The position numbers were made by a program, and so were the translations under genes. 64,000 nt of DNA from Armillaria gallica (Eukaryota > Basidiomycota > Agaricomycetes > Agaricales > Physalacriaceae): positions 372,001 to 436,000 of the forward strand of contig JBANDB010000015.1 of NCBI GenBank assembly GCA_037576215.1, read 5' to 3'. Shown here piece after piece: positions 33,459 to 44,400 of the stretch. Position 1 is the first letter of the stretch; each line of letters begins with the position of its first letter. The notes beneath the pieces are model-generated. The model did no database searches and was not told the DNA's origin. It saw only the letters and a program-made list of their open reading frames with translations.

Positions 33459-35657
33459 GATGGTTGGATACAAAGCCAGGATTGGGTTAGGGTTTCGCTC
33501 TGGGATCTAGGATACTCGGCTCGAATCAATTAGTCTTGCGACTGTTCAAATGCTCGTCGACCATCCTCTCATTCTGTGCCTACGTTCAGAAGAGGTTTTC
33601 TCATAGTATAAATACAGTCGACCTCTGAACAATGTTGATCATTAAGCCTTCCGAAGGCGTGCAGCCCAAGCCCAACACCTAAAAAACGAGGCTGCGTTTA
33701 TACGAAATCGTTGACCCTAGGTAGGCTATCCTCCATCGTAAGTCTTTTGTAATCATTCACATCTTTATCATTTATTACCGTGTGACGGAAATGCACGCGG
33801 AAACGGACTTCATTACTAGTCCTGATGACAAATGCTATACGCTATCAACGACCAGGGAAATCGACCTAAAAGCGACATCAGAAATGAACTGTCTGCCAAG
33901 AAAGGTGGAGTCCAGAGGCAGCTGAAGGCACTCAGTCCGTCCATTTGGCTAAGGGTTTCTCCTCATCAATATCCCCGACTTTAACGTCGACGTCTTTCAT
34001 TATTTCTTAACCTGTATCCTACGTGTAGGTGAGAATGGGGAATCAAAGCGTGTTTATTATCTACATACCAGTGATAGATCGTCAAGGGACGGATGGACAT
34101 ACACAACTCTTGAGCCCTTCCCTACGTATCCCTGCATGGGCTATCAGACTCTGAGCGTGAAGTAGTTGTAGATGGAACACACTTGATCAAGATTCTCTAA
34201 AAGCATCTTATGGCTGTACTTACTCGACCGTCAAATAGCCGTCAGCCCGAAGGTTTGTAGGCGCCTAAAGAAAGAAGAAGACACGGTAGCCGTGGCATGC
34301 CGACAGGCGCACAGAATTAGCTCGATTCAGGGTGTAATAGCCCAATTTCTCTAGGCCGTGGCATCCTCCTGCTCTTTGCATCACCTAATTGTATGCGTAT
34401 CGAGGAATTGGCCTATATCACGGTAAGTGACAGATAGAAATAATCAAGAAGATACGTACCATGGTATAACGATCATGGCTAAAAAATCTCTTCCGTCGCT
34501 CATGTTCTTCAAGGCGGTGGATTATTGAGCTTGCCACAAAGAGGGACTCTGTCCAAAACGCCGCTCGAGACGGATCTGAAAATTATCCAAGAGTAAGTTG
34601 GTATATAAAGGCAAGGAGCAGGAGCGGCATCTCTGTAATGTCACGGCTAGCTGAGATAACTGGCGGAATCACTGTCACAAAGGTCACGGGTTCGTAAATC
34701 TGGCTACATGTGCTTTAGTAGACGAATGGATAAACCACAGATGACACGTACAGTTACGGTCATTCGCCGAATACTGACAATAGGCAATGCCCCGCCGTTG
34801 CTTTCAAATCAGTTGTTTCCGTGGACGATGCAACCGAGCCCTAACTGGATACGTTCTGCACGTTCGCAAAATCTGGCTATATGCGCCATTAGCCTGCGAG
34901 GAGAGCTACGTGACTGACTCGTCATTCACAGAGGCCTATCAGCATGAGGATTCCAGTGCTATCGCTGCTGTATACACCGAGGATTTGCGATAAAAATCTC
35001 CATCTATCGAGTTGTTGTAATATTGTTGCATCCTAATGTGACGTCAGTTCTGCCAGAAACGCTCGCCCAGCATGAAACTCACTTCATCCGTCGTGTAATT
35101 CTTCAATATCTTGATATCTACTGTCCACAGCTTCGATGCCCAGTACGCGTCTCGCACAAGGCCCCATGTTCCGATGAAAATCACGGTGCTTGTAGCATAG
35201 CAGTTCGATCCGAACAAACAGTGGACTCGGAGGTCTTGCCATTGAGCCTTGTTCCAGAACATTAAGCTGAGGTCTTCCATTGCAGGTGGATCATTTTGAG
35301 GAGGAGAAAATGAACATTAGGATTCGATGGTGGAAGTAAAAGGAAAAACCGTCAAGGAACCGGCGCTTCGGACCGTAATTCCGAACATCCTGCACAAGAC
35401 TGTTACAATGTTACAATTAAAGAACCGCCAACGCTATCTAAAGCTAAGAGTAAACTCCCGACGGGCCAAAATAATGAAACATCAGTACCACAATGAAGAT
35501 AATAAGTAAGTATAAAGGCGACGCAGGCCAGCGCATTAAAACCTTCCGGAGAAAACCTCAGTGAGGAGAAAACAACCGGCGAGGAAAGCTACATGGCTGT
35601 CGGTTCGAAAGGTAAGTATTGAAAATTTGTAGCAGATCAACGAAGGCTTGGAGTCTG
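33459..35657. other. no intact gene; decayed piece on the minus strand near 34060-34600
   Basis: On the minus strand, splice-bounded pieces occur: one open frame near 34575-34460 with AAFWTESLFVASSIIHRLEEHE and a GTACGT donor, and one near 34275-34225 with APTNLRADGYLTVE and a GTAAGT donor. The latter parallels the APANLQIFGHWMVDF exon of the gene at 32292-33458, so a relative may have decayed here. The rest holds nothing I recognise. The last part may be LINE 3' untranslated sequence. Confidence 0.35.
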
Positions 35658-38600
35658 TCAACGACGAATTGCTGCAGCGAATGGTCCCTTGATGGATATT
35701 CGTCGCAAGAAGTCCCCGTATATTCGACCAGTTAATCTGACGGCCGCTACATGCCATGCCGAGTGTATGCTATGCAAGACTCGGTCACGCATTACCGTGC
35801 TGGAGAAGGAAGTTTGATATATGAAGCGTTCTAGCGGAGGCACATGGCCCAGGTAAAACTGTGTGATGGTGAGAGGCCAGGTGATGTTGCAATCAAGAAG
35901 GAAAGACTCAGCTGCCATGCGAAGACCAGGGAATTCGTGCAGTTCCTTCTTTGCAGCTTCAAGAGCCCTCTCCGTGACCTTGAGTATCTCCTGCGAAGTT
36001 TCGTGCCTTAAAGTTTGGAAAACCGGGCACTCGACGAATATGTGATGAGGATTTTCAATTGCCTTACATCCCAATCGACATAACTCGTGCGCTAACATCT
36101 TCTTCTGGCACAATCCGCTCGCTGTTGCTAATTGTCCTGACCGTGCGTAAAGCTGCACAGCCGCTGAGTATGCTGAGACGGCATGTGTGTAAATGAATTT
36201 GGGTGGTGGGCGTTTGTCATACAGCCAGGACGCCATCCGATGATGTCGCCCAAAACCTAATTCGCGAACTTTAGCATTTATCAGTGACGTATTGATGAAT
36301 GACTTAATATCGGATTCAATCCAACCATCGTCAATCGTAAAGAAAGTGTATTCGTCCATGAAGAATGTCGGGATCGGAGCAATTGGAAGTTGGCCTGGAT
36401 GTTTCTGTGCGGACGTGGCAAAATGATCTGCTTCTGTGTTGAGAATTGCAGGTGTCGTCTTCTCGCGGCTATGTCCAGGGGTATACTCAAGCGTAAGATG
36501 AGGTGATGAGTTTTGAATTTCTATGATCCAGCGATAGTAGGATCGTGCAGGGAGCCGCCGTAATCGAGCTTCAATGCCTCCGGCCGACTTCGAATCCTGG
36601 GTGATGCGCACCGAGTTGAGATGATCTGAAAAGAGTTTTTGAAGTCCTTCTCGAGATTGTGAGAGTACGTGATCCATGACTAAACCCATGAGCTCACCGT
36701 GCAATATAGAGCTATTCCTGCCAGTTATGAGAGCTGCCACGGAAACTGGTCCGGAGATAGCAGCTATGATTGTCTTGTTCTCTAATGAGCTGGCTGTTGC
36801 AGGTATCATGGATCCATCAGAGCCCCAATAAGTTGTTCCATTATTCGAGCCATGTGATGTTTGAGATGGTGGTAATTTGGAGAGGCGGCTGAAGAGGCAG
36901 ATCAGACTCTCAGCTTTGCGGCGCCTAGCTTCCCAGTCGAGTAAAAGATCGGCATTGCCAGTATGGAACCAAGACAGCGGCATCTTGTGTATCGTTTGAT
37001 GCATTGTATTCCACGCGTTAACTGCTCCCTTATCTGCTTTGCGCTGTGACGAGAATGGCAGTACTTGTCGGATTTCAAAGAATGAACCACACCACTCACC
37101 AACTTGATGTAGCCATTGAATTCCGCGTGCCCGCAAAGATATCCAGGTACGGCCACGCGGTAGTTTCTTGCCATGTTTTGCACAAATCTTAGCTGTGTGC
37201 ATTAGACTCATCTCGCCCCTGGAGATGAAACTCAGATCTGTACACCGTAGAGACAGCGGTGATGGCATCTTTCCCATTTCCTTTTGGGCGACAATCCACG
37301 CTGTCGGAATACGGCCATAGTAGTGCGTAAAGTCTCGTTTAAGTCCTTCGGAGTCAAGAGGGTAAGTGCATCCATTGATAGTGCATGTCCAGTCGGCCAT
37401 TGTTATACGTGCCATGAGTCTATAAGCAGGAACATGATGGTTGAGGTCCCGTGCCAAGCCGTCGATTGCAATTCCTGCATTTATGCGAGCAATAGAAGGA
37501 AATTCGAATCCCATTGAGGCAACAGGAAGAGTCAGAATGTCTGAAAGCGGTCGAAATGGAAAGCCTAGTAGGTCATGTACTTTGGCCGTTATTTGATGAT
37601 CCAATTGATCAGCTTCCAAATGCGTGATAGGCTGTAGCGAAAGAAGCGCACGAGCTCGAGAAGCCAGATTCTGCATTGCGATTTTCCTCAATAAGGTTAT
37701 TGGGAGACGGACAGAGAACTTGGGGATAGTGAAGTCATCAATGAAGTCACGAAGCTCCTGATATCTCTGCACTGCGTTGTTGACCCGCGTCCGTAGCATA
37801 TCCATCTGGTTCACCAGTAAAGGTACCGGATGATAAGTAATATTCCAGGGGTTTCTTCCGTGCTTGTTTGTTATTGAGGGCATCGTAACCGTCTCTGGGA
37901 TATCTCCTCGAGGTTGTAAAACGTAGACCGTTGTCTTGAGCCATTGGGTGAGCCATCCATACGCAAACTGGAACCTTTCCATACAGAGACAGAAATATTG
38001 TAGACCAGTGAGAGTTTTTGCAAAGAGGAAAGAGTCATCTGTAGCTTCAGCCATTGTCACTGTGAGCTGCTTCAGATCTATCGTTAGATGAGGATCGTTC
38101 CGAACTGCTGACTCAGTTCTGATTACCAAGGTATGTTCGCTTTCAGATGCAAGGTCGTCCAACCATCGATGACCGAGACTCGTTGTCATAGTAGACTTCA
38201 AGGGTGAAAGGGGACCACCTTGTTTTGTAACTCCATCTATGATGATTGGTGCTGTCATGCCATATGCTGTACGAATCGAGCATGCCACTCTGGACTGTGC
38301 TGCCATATCGAGTTTGACAATATCAGAAGGTAGCCCATATGCTCGTATTGCATCATGAAAACCCTGCGGAGACAAGTAGTCGAACCCTTTCATCTGATCA
38401 CGCTTGATGCACCAGACGGTCTGCTTGTGTCGGTTTGCCCAAGTTTCCACCCCAGCCAGATAACTCATTAGATCTCGAGTCTGAACACCTTGCTGCGTGG
38501 CAACCTGAGTATCTGGAATAATGCCGAGTTTTGAAACATACGGTGCAAGGCAGAAGTTAAGCCAAGTCATCGGAGAATTTGCCCTAAAGTTAAATATCTG

Positions 38601-41219
38601 CAGTCCTCGATAATTAGAGAGATCCGTCCGTAAACCCCGTTTGTACAGTGCGGTTGCCCATACATCCTTGACGTTGCCAGGGAATACTGAGTGTTCAACC
38701 ATGTAGTTGTGAAGTCTGACCACGAGTTCAAGCGTTCGATCATTCAAAGCCTTGACGCACCACTTCTCCCACCCATCGGGACCCGGACTAGGCTTGTTGT
38801 TGCCCTTGTGAAGCATTGAACGATAATCCGTGATTGACGCTTGTTTCGGCCACTGGAAGGGTTCAACCCTGACCTTCTCCCGAATTTTTACAACTGAAGG
38901 CGTGTCCATCCATGGCTTAGGCACATTTGGTGGGGGAGGTCGGTCATACAGCTTTGTGAAATAAGCCCTTGTCTCTTCTTTGACCCCTTCAGGATCAGCA
39001 ATTAGTTCATCCGTGCCAGCTTTATTAACCACAGTAGGTAGTCCCACAAATTCCGAGATGGTGCTTATAAGTCTCTTTGTCGATCCAGAATTTAGAGATA
39101 GTTTAATCCTTCGCCTATCGGAATTCCGGCTTTGATCAAACGCCTCCCGTGCCCGCTCATTATAGAGCTCTTTAGCAAGAGCTTTCCGTCTAGCGATGAG
39201 CCGTGTTTCGGTATCATCTGGTGAGCCTGGAGGAATTTGGCGCATAAACCTCTTCAAGTAAGCTAGAGTACCTAGTGAGACCCGGGCCTTTTCAGGATGA
39301 CGAAGTAAGTAAAGTGCTCCTCCAATGTGTTTACGTTCAGCAGTGAGCGCTTGGATCATCGGGGATGTTACCACAGCCATTATTGAAGACTTAGAGTAGG
39401 GTTTATTGCGTCCGAAATGTCGTTCCGCACATGTAGCCAAAGTAAGTGTTAAGCCTTGATATAGACGCATCCACGATGTTTCGTCGTTCACTTCAATTTC
39501 GAACAGACTCAGCTCTTCAGCCATTTTCTCAGTGTCGTTCTCATAAGCTTTGAATACTGCTTTCTCGGAAGCTTTAGGATATCGGATTCGCGAGACCTTT
39601 GGTTCAGGGTTTAGTACTTCGCGTGAGATGAATGACCCGGATTGTGGAGAAGGGATTATGTGTGCGCATACAGGACGATGATCGGTTACGGGTACGTAGT
39701 CTTGCGAAGTGCTAGCCGCAGAAATATGACCGTCAAGCATTCCATGTCCTGAGATAACCACTCGATCAATTATATTACCCCCTTTATCACGGTCTTTCGC
39801 CCGACAAGTCCAGTCATGGTGTGCAGATCGTTCAGGATTTCTTTGCCAGAGATCCAGACCACCAGTTCTTTCCAAGAAGTCTTTGAAATACCGTCGATTA
39901 TCGTCACCTGATGAAGCTTGCTCAATGGAGGAGACTGTAGCATTAAGATCACCTGCCAGTGACCATCCATGAGGCGTAGAATTGCACATATCAGCAAGCG
40001 CAGCCCAGAAGTTCGCACTATTGCCTCCAGGATTCCACGGAGCATATACTGCAAAGATGCGATGCAGGAATGCACGGCCACGACTGTCTGAGAGAGCAAC
40101 ATCCACTACTAGAACTCGGGATTTGAGGCTAGCATCAGAAACCGTCAATCGTTGGACTATCTGGATATCGTTACGCACTCCCAAGATGACTCCCCACTTC
40201 CAAGTTCCCGTGGTAGGCTGCGAGCGCTCCTCAAAAATGCTGTAGTTTCCAGCTGTGATTCGCCCAGCGACCGTAGTCGATGATTTCAGTTCGGAGATGA
40301 CAAAGACCGAGGGATTTCGATATACAATCGCATTATTCACGTGAACGATCTTGAGCGCATGGTGCATTCCATTAGCATTAAGTGCGTAGATAGACAATGT
40401 AGAAGAAGGATAGATATGTCCTGTTATAGCAGCCAGTGTATATGGGGATGAGAGCGACAGAATTAGCGAATATATTAGGATACGAGGGAGAGCCTTTGAG
40501 ATAGCATACAGGGTCATTCTTAGAATGAGTAGCAAACAAGAAAGGTACAGCGACAAGAACGACGTGAAGAATGAGTGAATTAGACATCGAAGGTCATGAA
40601 GCAAGAACGAGATTGGATTCGTTCGATGAATTTTAGAGAATTGGAAGCACGGAAGATGTAAACGTAGGTGAGGACTGACAAAGTCATAAAGTGGGCCGAG
40701 CACCGAGGATGAGATAGAGCCCGCTCCATCGGCAGAGAAGTTCATCTTCGTTATGGCGCTCCGCACTCTGTCAATTGCCATCCGCTGTGTAGTCGTTTCG
40801 ATAAGGAGGAGTTGAGAGGGTGCAGCAATTAATCCAGTAATGGTCGCGTCGGTTTTGGTGAGTTGCTCGTCGACTTCATTGATCTCGTCATTGATCTCGT
40901 CCATTTTGATTTCAATGATACTGGCTTCCTCCGGATTCGTAACTTCGTTCATTTTGTGTATTAGTCGGTCGTACTGCCGATAAAGGGACAACCTGCGATC
41001 CGCCAGTTGCTCTCTTTGATGCAAGGCGAGCGAAGCCATCTGTGTATTCTGCAGAGTCAGCCTCAACATAGCAATAGCGTCCGTCACCTGTTCCAGTCTC
41101 TCTCCAACTACGACGAGCCTCCTATCTACACTACTGAGGTTCACGGTTATCTCCTGCCACATATCAATGAGTTCGGTCTCGAGTCGATCCAGCCTTTCGG
41201 AAGACGTTGGTTTGACCAT
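35658..41219 (-). CDS. LINE polyprotein: APE endonuclease, reverse transcriptase, RNase H
   Basis: One uninterrupted frame of 1853 codons. The N-terminus (to about 160) is a coiled coil. Residues about 210-265 are strongly hydrophobic (SLYLSCLLLILRMTLYAI and PRILIYSLILSLSS). The APE-type endonuclease (about 280-515) shows ALNANGM, ISELKSS, AGDLNAT and TDHRPV. The RT (about 840-1120) shows ALYKRGLRTDLSNYRGL, KGFDYLS and TKQGGPLSP, but the usual [YF]xDD box reads EATDDS (38034-38045). RNase H (about 1465-1600) keeps DGS, the Glu in HGELMGL, DSK and EADHFA. A Cys/His cluster (CRLGC...HHIFVEC) lies near 1720. Such proteins nick the target and copy their RNA in place. No poly-A or target duplication was found. 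The intact frame suggests a recent insertion. Confidence 0.92.
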   Translation of the reverse strand: MVKPTSSERLDRLETELIDMWQEITVNLSSVDRRLVVVGERLEQVTDAIAMLRLTLQNTQMASLALHQREQLADRRLSLYRQYDRLIHKMNEVTNPEEASIIEIKMDEINDEINEVDEQLTKTDATITGLIAAPSQLLLIETTTQRMAIDRVRSAITKMNFSADGAGSISSSVLGPLYDFVSPHLRLHLPCFQFSKIHRTNPISFLLHDLRCLIHSFFTSFLSLYLSCLLLILRMTLYAISKALPRILIYSLILSLSSPYTLAAITGHIYPSSTLSIYALNANGMHHALKIVHVNNAIVYRNPSVFVISELKSSTTVAGRITAGNYSIFEERSQPTTGTWKWGVILGVRNDIQIVQRLTVSDASLKSRVLVVDVALSDSRGRAFLHRIFAVYAPWNPGGNSANFWAALADMCNSTPHGWSLAGDLNATVSSIEQASSGDDNRRYFKDFLERTGGLDLWQRNPERSAHHDWTCRAKDRDKGGNIIDRVVISGHGMLDGHISAASTSQDYVPVTDHRPVCAHIIPSPQSGSFISREVLNPEPKVSRIRYPKASEKAVFKAYENDTEKMAEELSLFEIEVNDETSWMRLYQGLTLTLATCAERHFGRNKPYSKSSIMAVVTSPMIQALTAERKHIGGALYLLRHPEKARVSLGTLAYLKRFMRQIPPGSPDDTETRLIARRKALAKELYNERAREAFDQSRNSDRRRIKLSLNSGSTKRLISTISEFVGLPTVVNKAGTDELIADPEGVKEETRAYFTKLYDRPPPPNVPKPWMDTPSVVKIREKVRVEPFQWPKQASITDYRSMLHKGNNKPSPGPDGWEKWCVKALNDRTLELVVRLHNYMVEHSVFPGNVKDVWATALYKRGLRTDLSNYRGLQIFNFRANSPMTWLNFCLAPYVSKLGIIPDTQVATQQGVQTRDLMSYLAGVETWANRHKQTVWCIKRDQMKGFDYLSPQGFHDAIRAYGLPSDIVKLDMAAQSRVACSIRTAYGMTAPIIIDGVTKQGGPLSPLKSTMTTSLGHRWLDDLASESEHTLVIRTESAVRNDPHLTIDLKQLTVTMAEATDDSFLFAKTLTGLQYFCLCMERFQFAYGWLTQWLKTTVYVLQPRGDIPETVTMPSITNKHGRNPWNITYHPVPLLVNQMDMLRTRVNNAVQRYQELRDFIDDFTIPKFSVRLPITLLRKIAMQNLASRARALLSLQPITHLEADQLDHQITAKVHDLLGFPFRPLSDILTLPVASMGFEFPSIARINAGIAIDGLARDLNHHVPAYRLMARITMADWTCTINGCTYPLDSEGLKRDFTHYYGRIPTAWIVAQKEMGKMPSPLSLRCTDLSFISRGEMSLMHTAKICAKHGKKLPRGRTWISLRARGIQWLHQVGEWCGSFFEIRQVLPFSSQRKADKGAVNAWNTMHQTIHKMPLSWFHTGNADLLLDWEARRRKAESLICLFSRLSKLPPSQTSHGSNNGTTYWGSDGSMIPATASSLENKTIIAAISGPVSVAALITGRNSSILHGELMGLVMDHVLSQSREGLQKLFSDHLNSVRITQDSKSAGGIEARLRRLPARSYYRWIIEIQNSSPHLTLEYTPGHSREKTTPAILNTEADHFATSAQKHPGQLPIAPIPTFFMDEYTFFTIDDGWIESDIKSFINTSLINAKVRELGFGRHHRMASWLYDKRPPPKFIYTHAVSAYSAAVQLYARSGQLATASGLCQKKMLAHELCRLGCKAIENPHHIFVECPVFQTLRHETSQEILKVTERALEAAKKELHEFPGLRMAAESFLLDCNITWPLTITQFYLGHVPPLERFIYQTSFSSTVMRDRVLHSIHSAWHVAAVRLTGRIYGDFLRRISIKGPFAAAIRR

Positions 41220-41340
41220 GTTCGTTTTGGTTGGGGCTGAGGGTGTTGATGAATATAGGCGTGATTAAAGGATAGATTAAAGCAGAGAGTTTGTAATAGA
41301 CACGAAATAGAGCATAAGACGAGAGGGAATGGGATTGTTG

Positions 41341-41344
41341 ATGG

Positions 41345-41377
<33 letters not shown>

Positions 41378-41380
41378 CCG
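41341..41380. repeat. (TTG)n microsatellite
   Basis: About eleven TTG units on the plus strand ((CAA)n on the LINE strand), 120 nt upstream of the LINE start codon, in its presumed 5' untranslated region. Confidence 0.85.
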
Positions 41381-41459
41381 CACTTCAACCAGCAACCAGC
41401 GCCACACTGGACTCGAACTCGTATGACGAGGCCGTATAGTTCCCATTGAGGGGACATAC

Positions 41460-44400
41460 TAGGTCTAAACGAGTTGCTCTTTTCGTTCCCTCCCGTGCTC
41501 GAACTCCAACAGTATTGGGCATTAGCTATCCCAACGACGAGAAATAATGCAAAACGTGGTGGTAACTGTGCTCAACGCTTTAATCACAGGCGTTCATCGC
41601 TTTCTGAACAGACACGGATGAGGTCCCAATGCGCCAGTCACAGGGAAGTCTCTTGATCTATTGGTGTCTGGATGCGAGCATCGCTCCTTCCCTCTTGTTA
41701 TGGATATCGGGCCTTTTCCGGTCGTACATGAGTCAACACATGCCTGTACTCGGGCTTCTCGGTCTCAAAGGTGACTCGCTCGTATCTTCTCTTACTTTCT
41801 CTATTTTTCCTACAGACACCAGAATACTGTAGAACATTGTAGAACAATAATGACTCGAAACCTCTAGTATATAATCACAGTCTGTACTATTGTAATCTCT
41901 TAATCTAATTTCACTACTCTTTGACGTCCACTTAACTGTGTGATTTAAGCATTCCTGATCGGTTACGCCTAGCGCTTGCCAATCAACTGCTTCCCAACTA
42001 CGCCTAGCGCTTGTTGGAACCCCTGTTAGTTACGCCTAGCGCTTGCTGACGCCCCGTTAACTACGCCTAGCGCTTGTTAGCACCCATATCGGATCCCTCT
42101 TGGTGGTTGGAACTCGGCTTTAGGACATCCTCGCTCACAACTTGGGTTTTACTCGAGTATTCATTACTTTGTGTATTACTCTAAATACTCTGATTCTTAA
42201 CACCTCTCTTCTTCGCCACCGAGAAGAGTTCGGTAGTGATGAATTTGTTGGATGGAAAATGAAAACATAGTTCTTGGCCGGAACTTAGTTATGCATCGTT
42301 TACTGTTGACTATTACATGCTTGTGCTGCGGCTTTGCGAGATGTGACTGCTGAAATTCATCCGTGAAATAATCTTCGATTCCTTGCATTTCATTCTGATT
42401 CTCACGACGCTTGATATCTGAGGTAGCAAGGGCCTCGAGCTACGGTCAAAGAAATTTCATTAACAGTAAGGATTGACAGCAAGCTGGACAGCATCTGACT
42501 GAACTCAATGTTTCTCCTTCCGAACCATCTTCCGAACAGAAATCCGTCAGCGATAGCCGTATGCCATGCCACCAAACAACTCTTTCGGAAGACACGGATC
42601 CCTAATTCCCTCTGATCTCACTCTACGAAGCTGCGTGAGTTTTTCCAGTATGTCAGGACTGCTCGGGTTTCGAGAGAAGGCAGACGTGCAATGAATCCAA
42701 CTGGACGTTCGTGCTGTACCGGAACGGCGTCTGACGTGACCGGAGTAGCAGAGACGCACAAGAACGAAAAGATAAAATAAGCGGTATTGGTCAGGGTGAC
42801 GATGCGTCAACGAGGCGAGACTCGAAATAAGTCTCGGAGGGTATGACTGGAGGCAGCGAGAGGATACACGGCTCTGAATCCTGATGATTCGAACAACCTA
42901 CCAACAAAGGTGAGCTGATGTTTTACAGGAAAATATGAGCAACGAACACTTAGTTCAGTGGAATTTGATGAAATCTACAGCGGCATGGAACGCACTGTCA
43001 TAGGCCGCAAGCGAGGTATGCCACGCAGAGAATTTTGCTCGCAGAACGGTCACCATCGCTGAGACTTGATGCAGCACCAAATGTCAGTAGCAACTGCTCT
43101 CATTTTTCTGAGTCCGTGAAGTGTGAGTTAACTTTCGGAAGGGGTAGAGATGACCGCTTTGTAGTGTGCGAGATATCTTGATGATATAGTCGTCGTCAAA
43201 GCGAACATAAACATGTGTAGTCTCCTAGTATAAAGGAAGGTTGATGTGTAGTGGTCTAAGATACGATGTCAAAGGAGTGATGGAGATGAAGGAGAAAATT
43301 TTAACTGACCAATCTTGCGAAATCGTCCGAATTTTACAGTGTTACTTCGAATTCCAAGAACCCCCGCCCATCCAAACTGATAGGATATCGATCCTCAGAC
43401 ACCTGCCGTGGTTCTGAGTAATAAAAGTCGTCGCATGATGGTGGTACTTGCCTGAGGATGACGAAGCACAGGACGACTATCCGGATAATTGAGCAAAATT
43501 ATACGGAAGCCTTGAGATTATGCGGCATAGTTCTATAGAGGAGTAGAGAGATGGATAGATGCAGACGTCCAATGCTATACGAATGACCATAAGCAAGGAG
43601 CAGGCGATGTAGAAGCTGAATGTTTACCAATCTTTCCCAGGCACTCAGTGCATTGTTTCCGATATCTCGGGACAAGTGCAGAAGCCAAAGTTCATCATGG
43701 ACTGTCGAATATATTCTAATTTAAGACATTGAATGGAATTAAGAAGCGTTGCGAAGAAATCGGAATTTCAAAGAAGCCACAGGTCCTGTCAATTGTCGAT
43801 ATGAGCATCTAAATTCAAACAAGTGATGTTGGCGTACCTCGACGATATTAATGGTCGAGTCATCACCGCTCCCTTGAGGGATTGATCCCAGAAACATGCT
43901 TTATCTCCGGGAAGCCTATCCTGACCGAGATAATAATTTTTCTAGCAACCGTAATGGAGGGCCATTTCATTGAGATTCTCAGCATCTCGATCAAAAGGCA
44001 GCATAAAGAGGTGGAACCAGAAAGATCATCGGAATGAGACAAGCATGTTGATGAACATACGTGACAGCCGGAAGGAGTAGTTGCCGATAGCGTCAGGAAG
44101 GTGGTTAGATAAGGGACCACTTGGTTATAGAGTGGTAGATCTGATACAGATGATGACTCGAGGCCGGAGTTCACTCCTCCTTTGTTGCAAAGCAGAGGTC
44201 GACTGATACGTTGTTGAGCGTGTCGCATTCGGCTGAAATGCCTGATGAGAAATTTGTTTATAAGACTACAGCTGAGAATGCACGCCGTACGTATAAGAAA
44301 CGGCCGTCCAAAACCTCTCATCTCTACTGCGGGTATATACTCCCAGAAACGTTAACAAGCTGAGATGAACACGTCGAGTTCGTGCAATGGCCGGGAGGCA

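Noticed and set aside
41380..41460. Possible tRNA gene on the minus strand (B-box match GTTCGAGTCC)
   Set aside because: The T-arm stem does not pair around the loop and no A box or acceptor stem fits.
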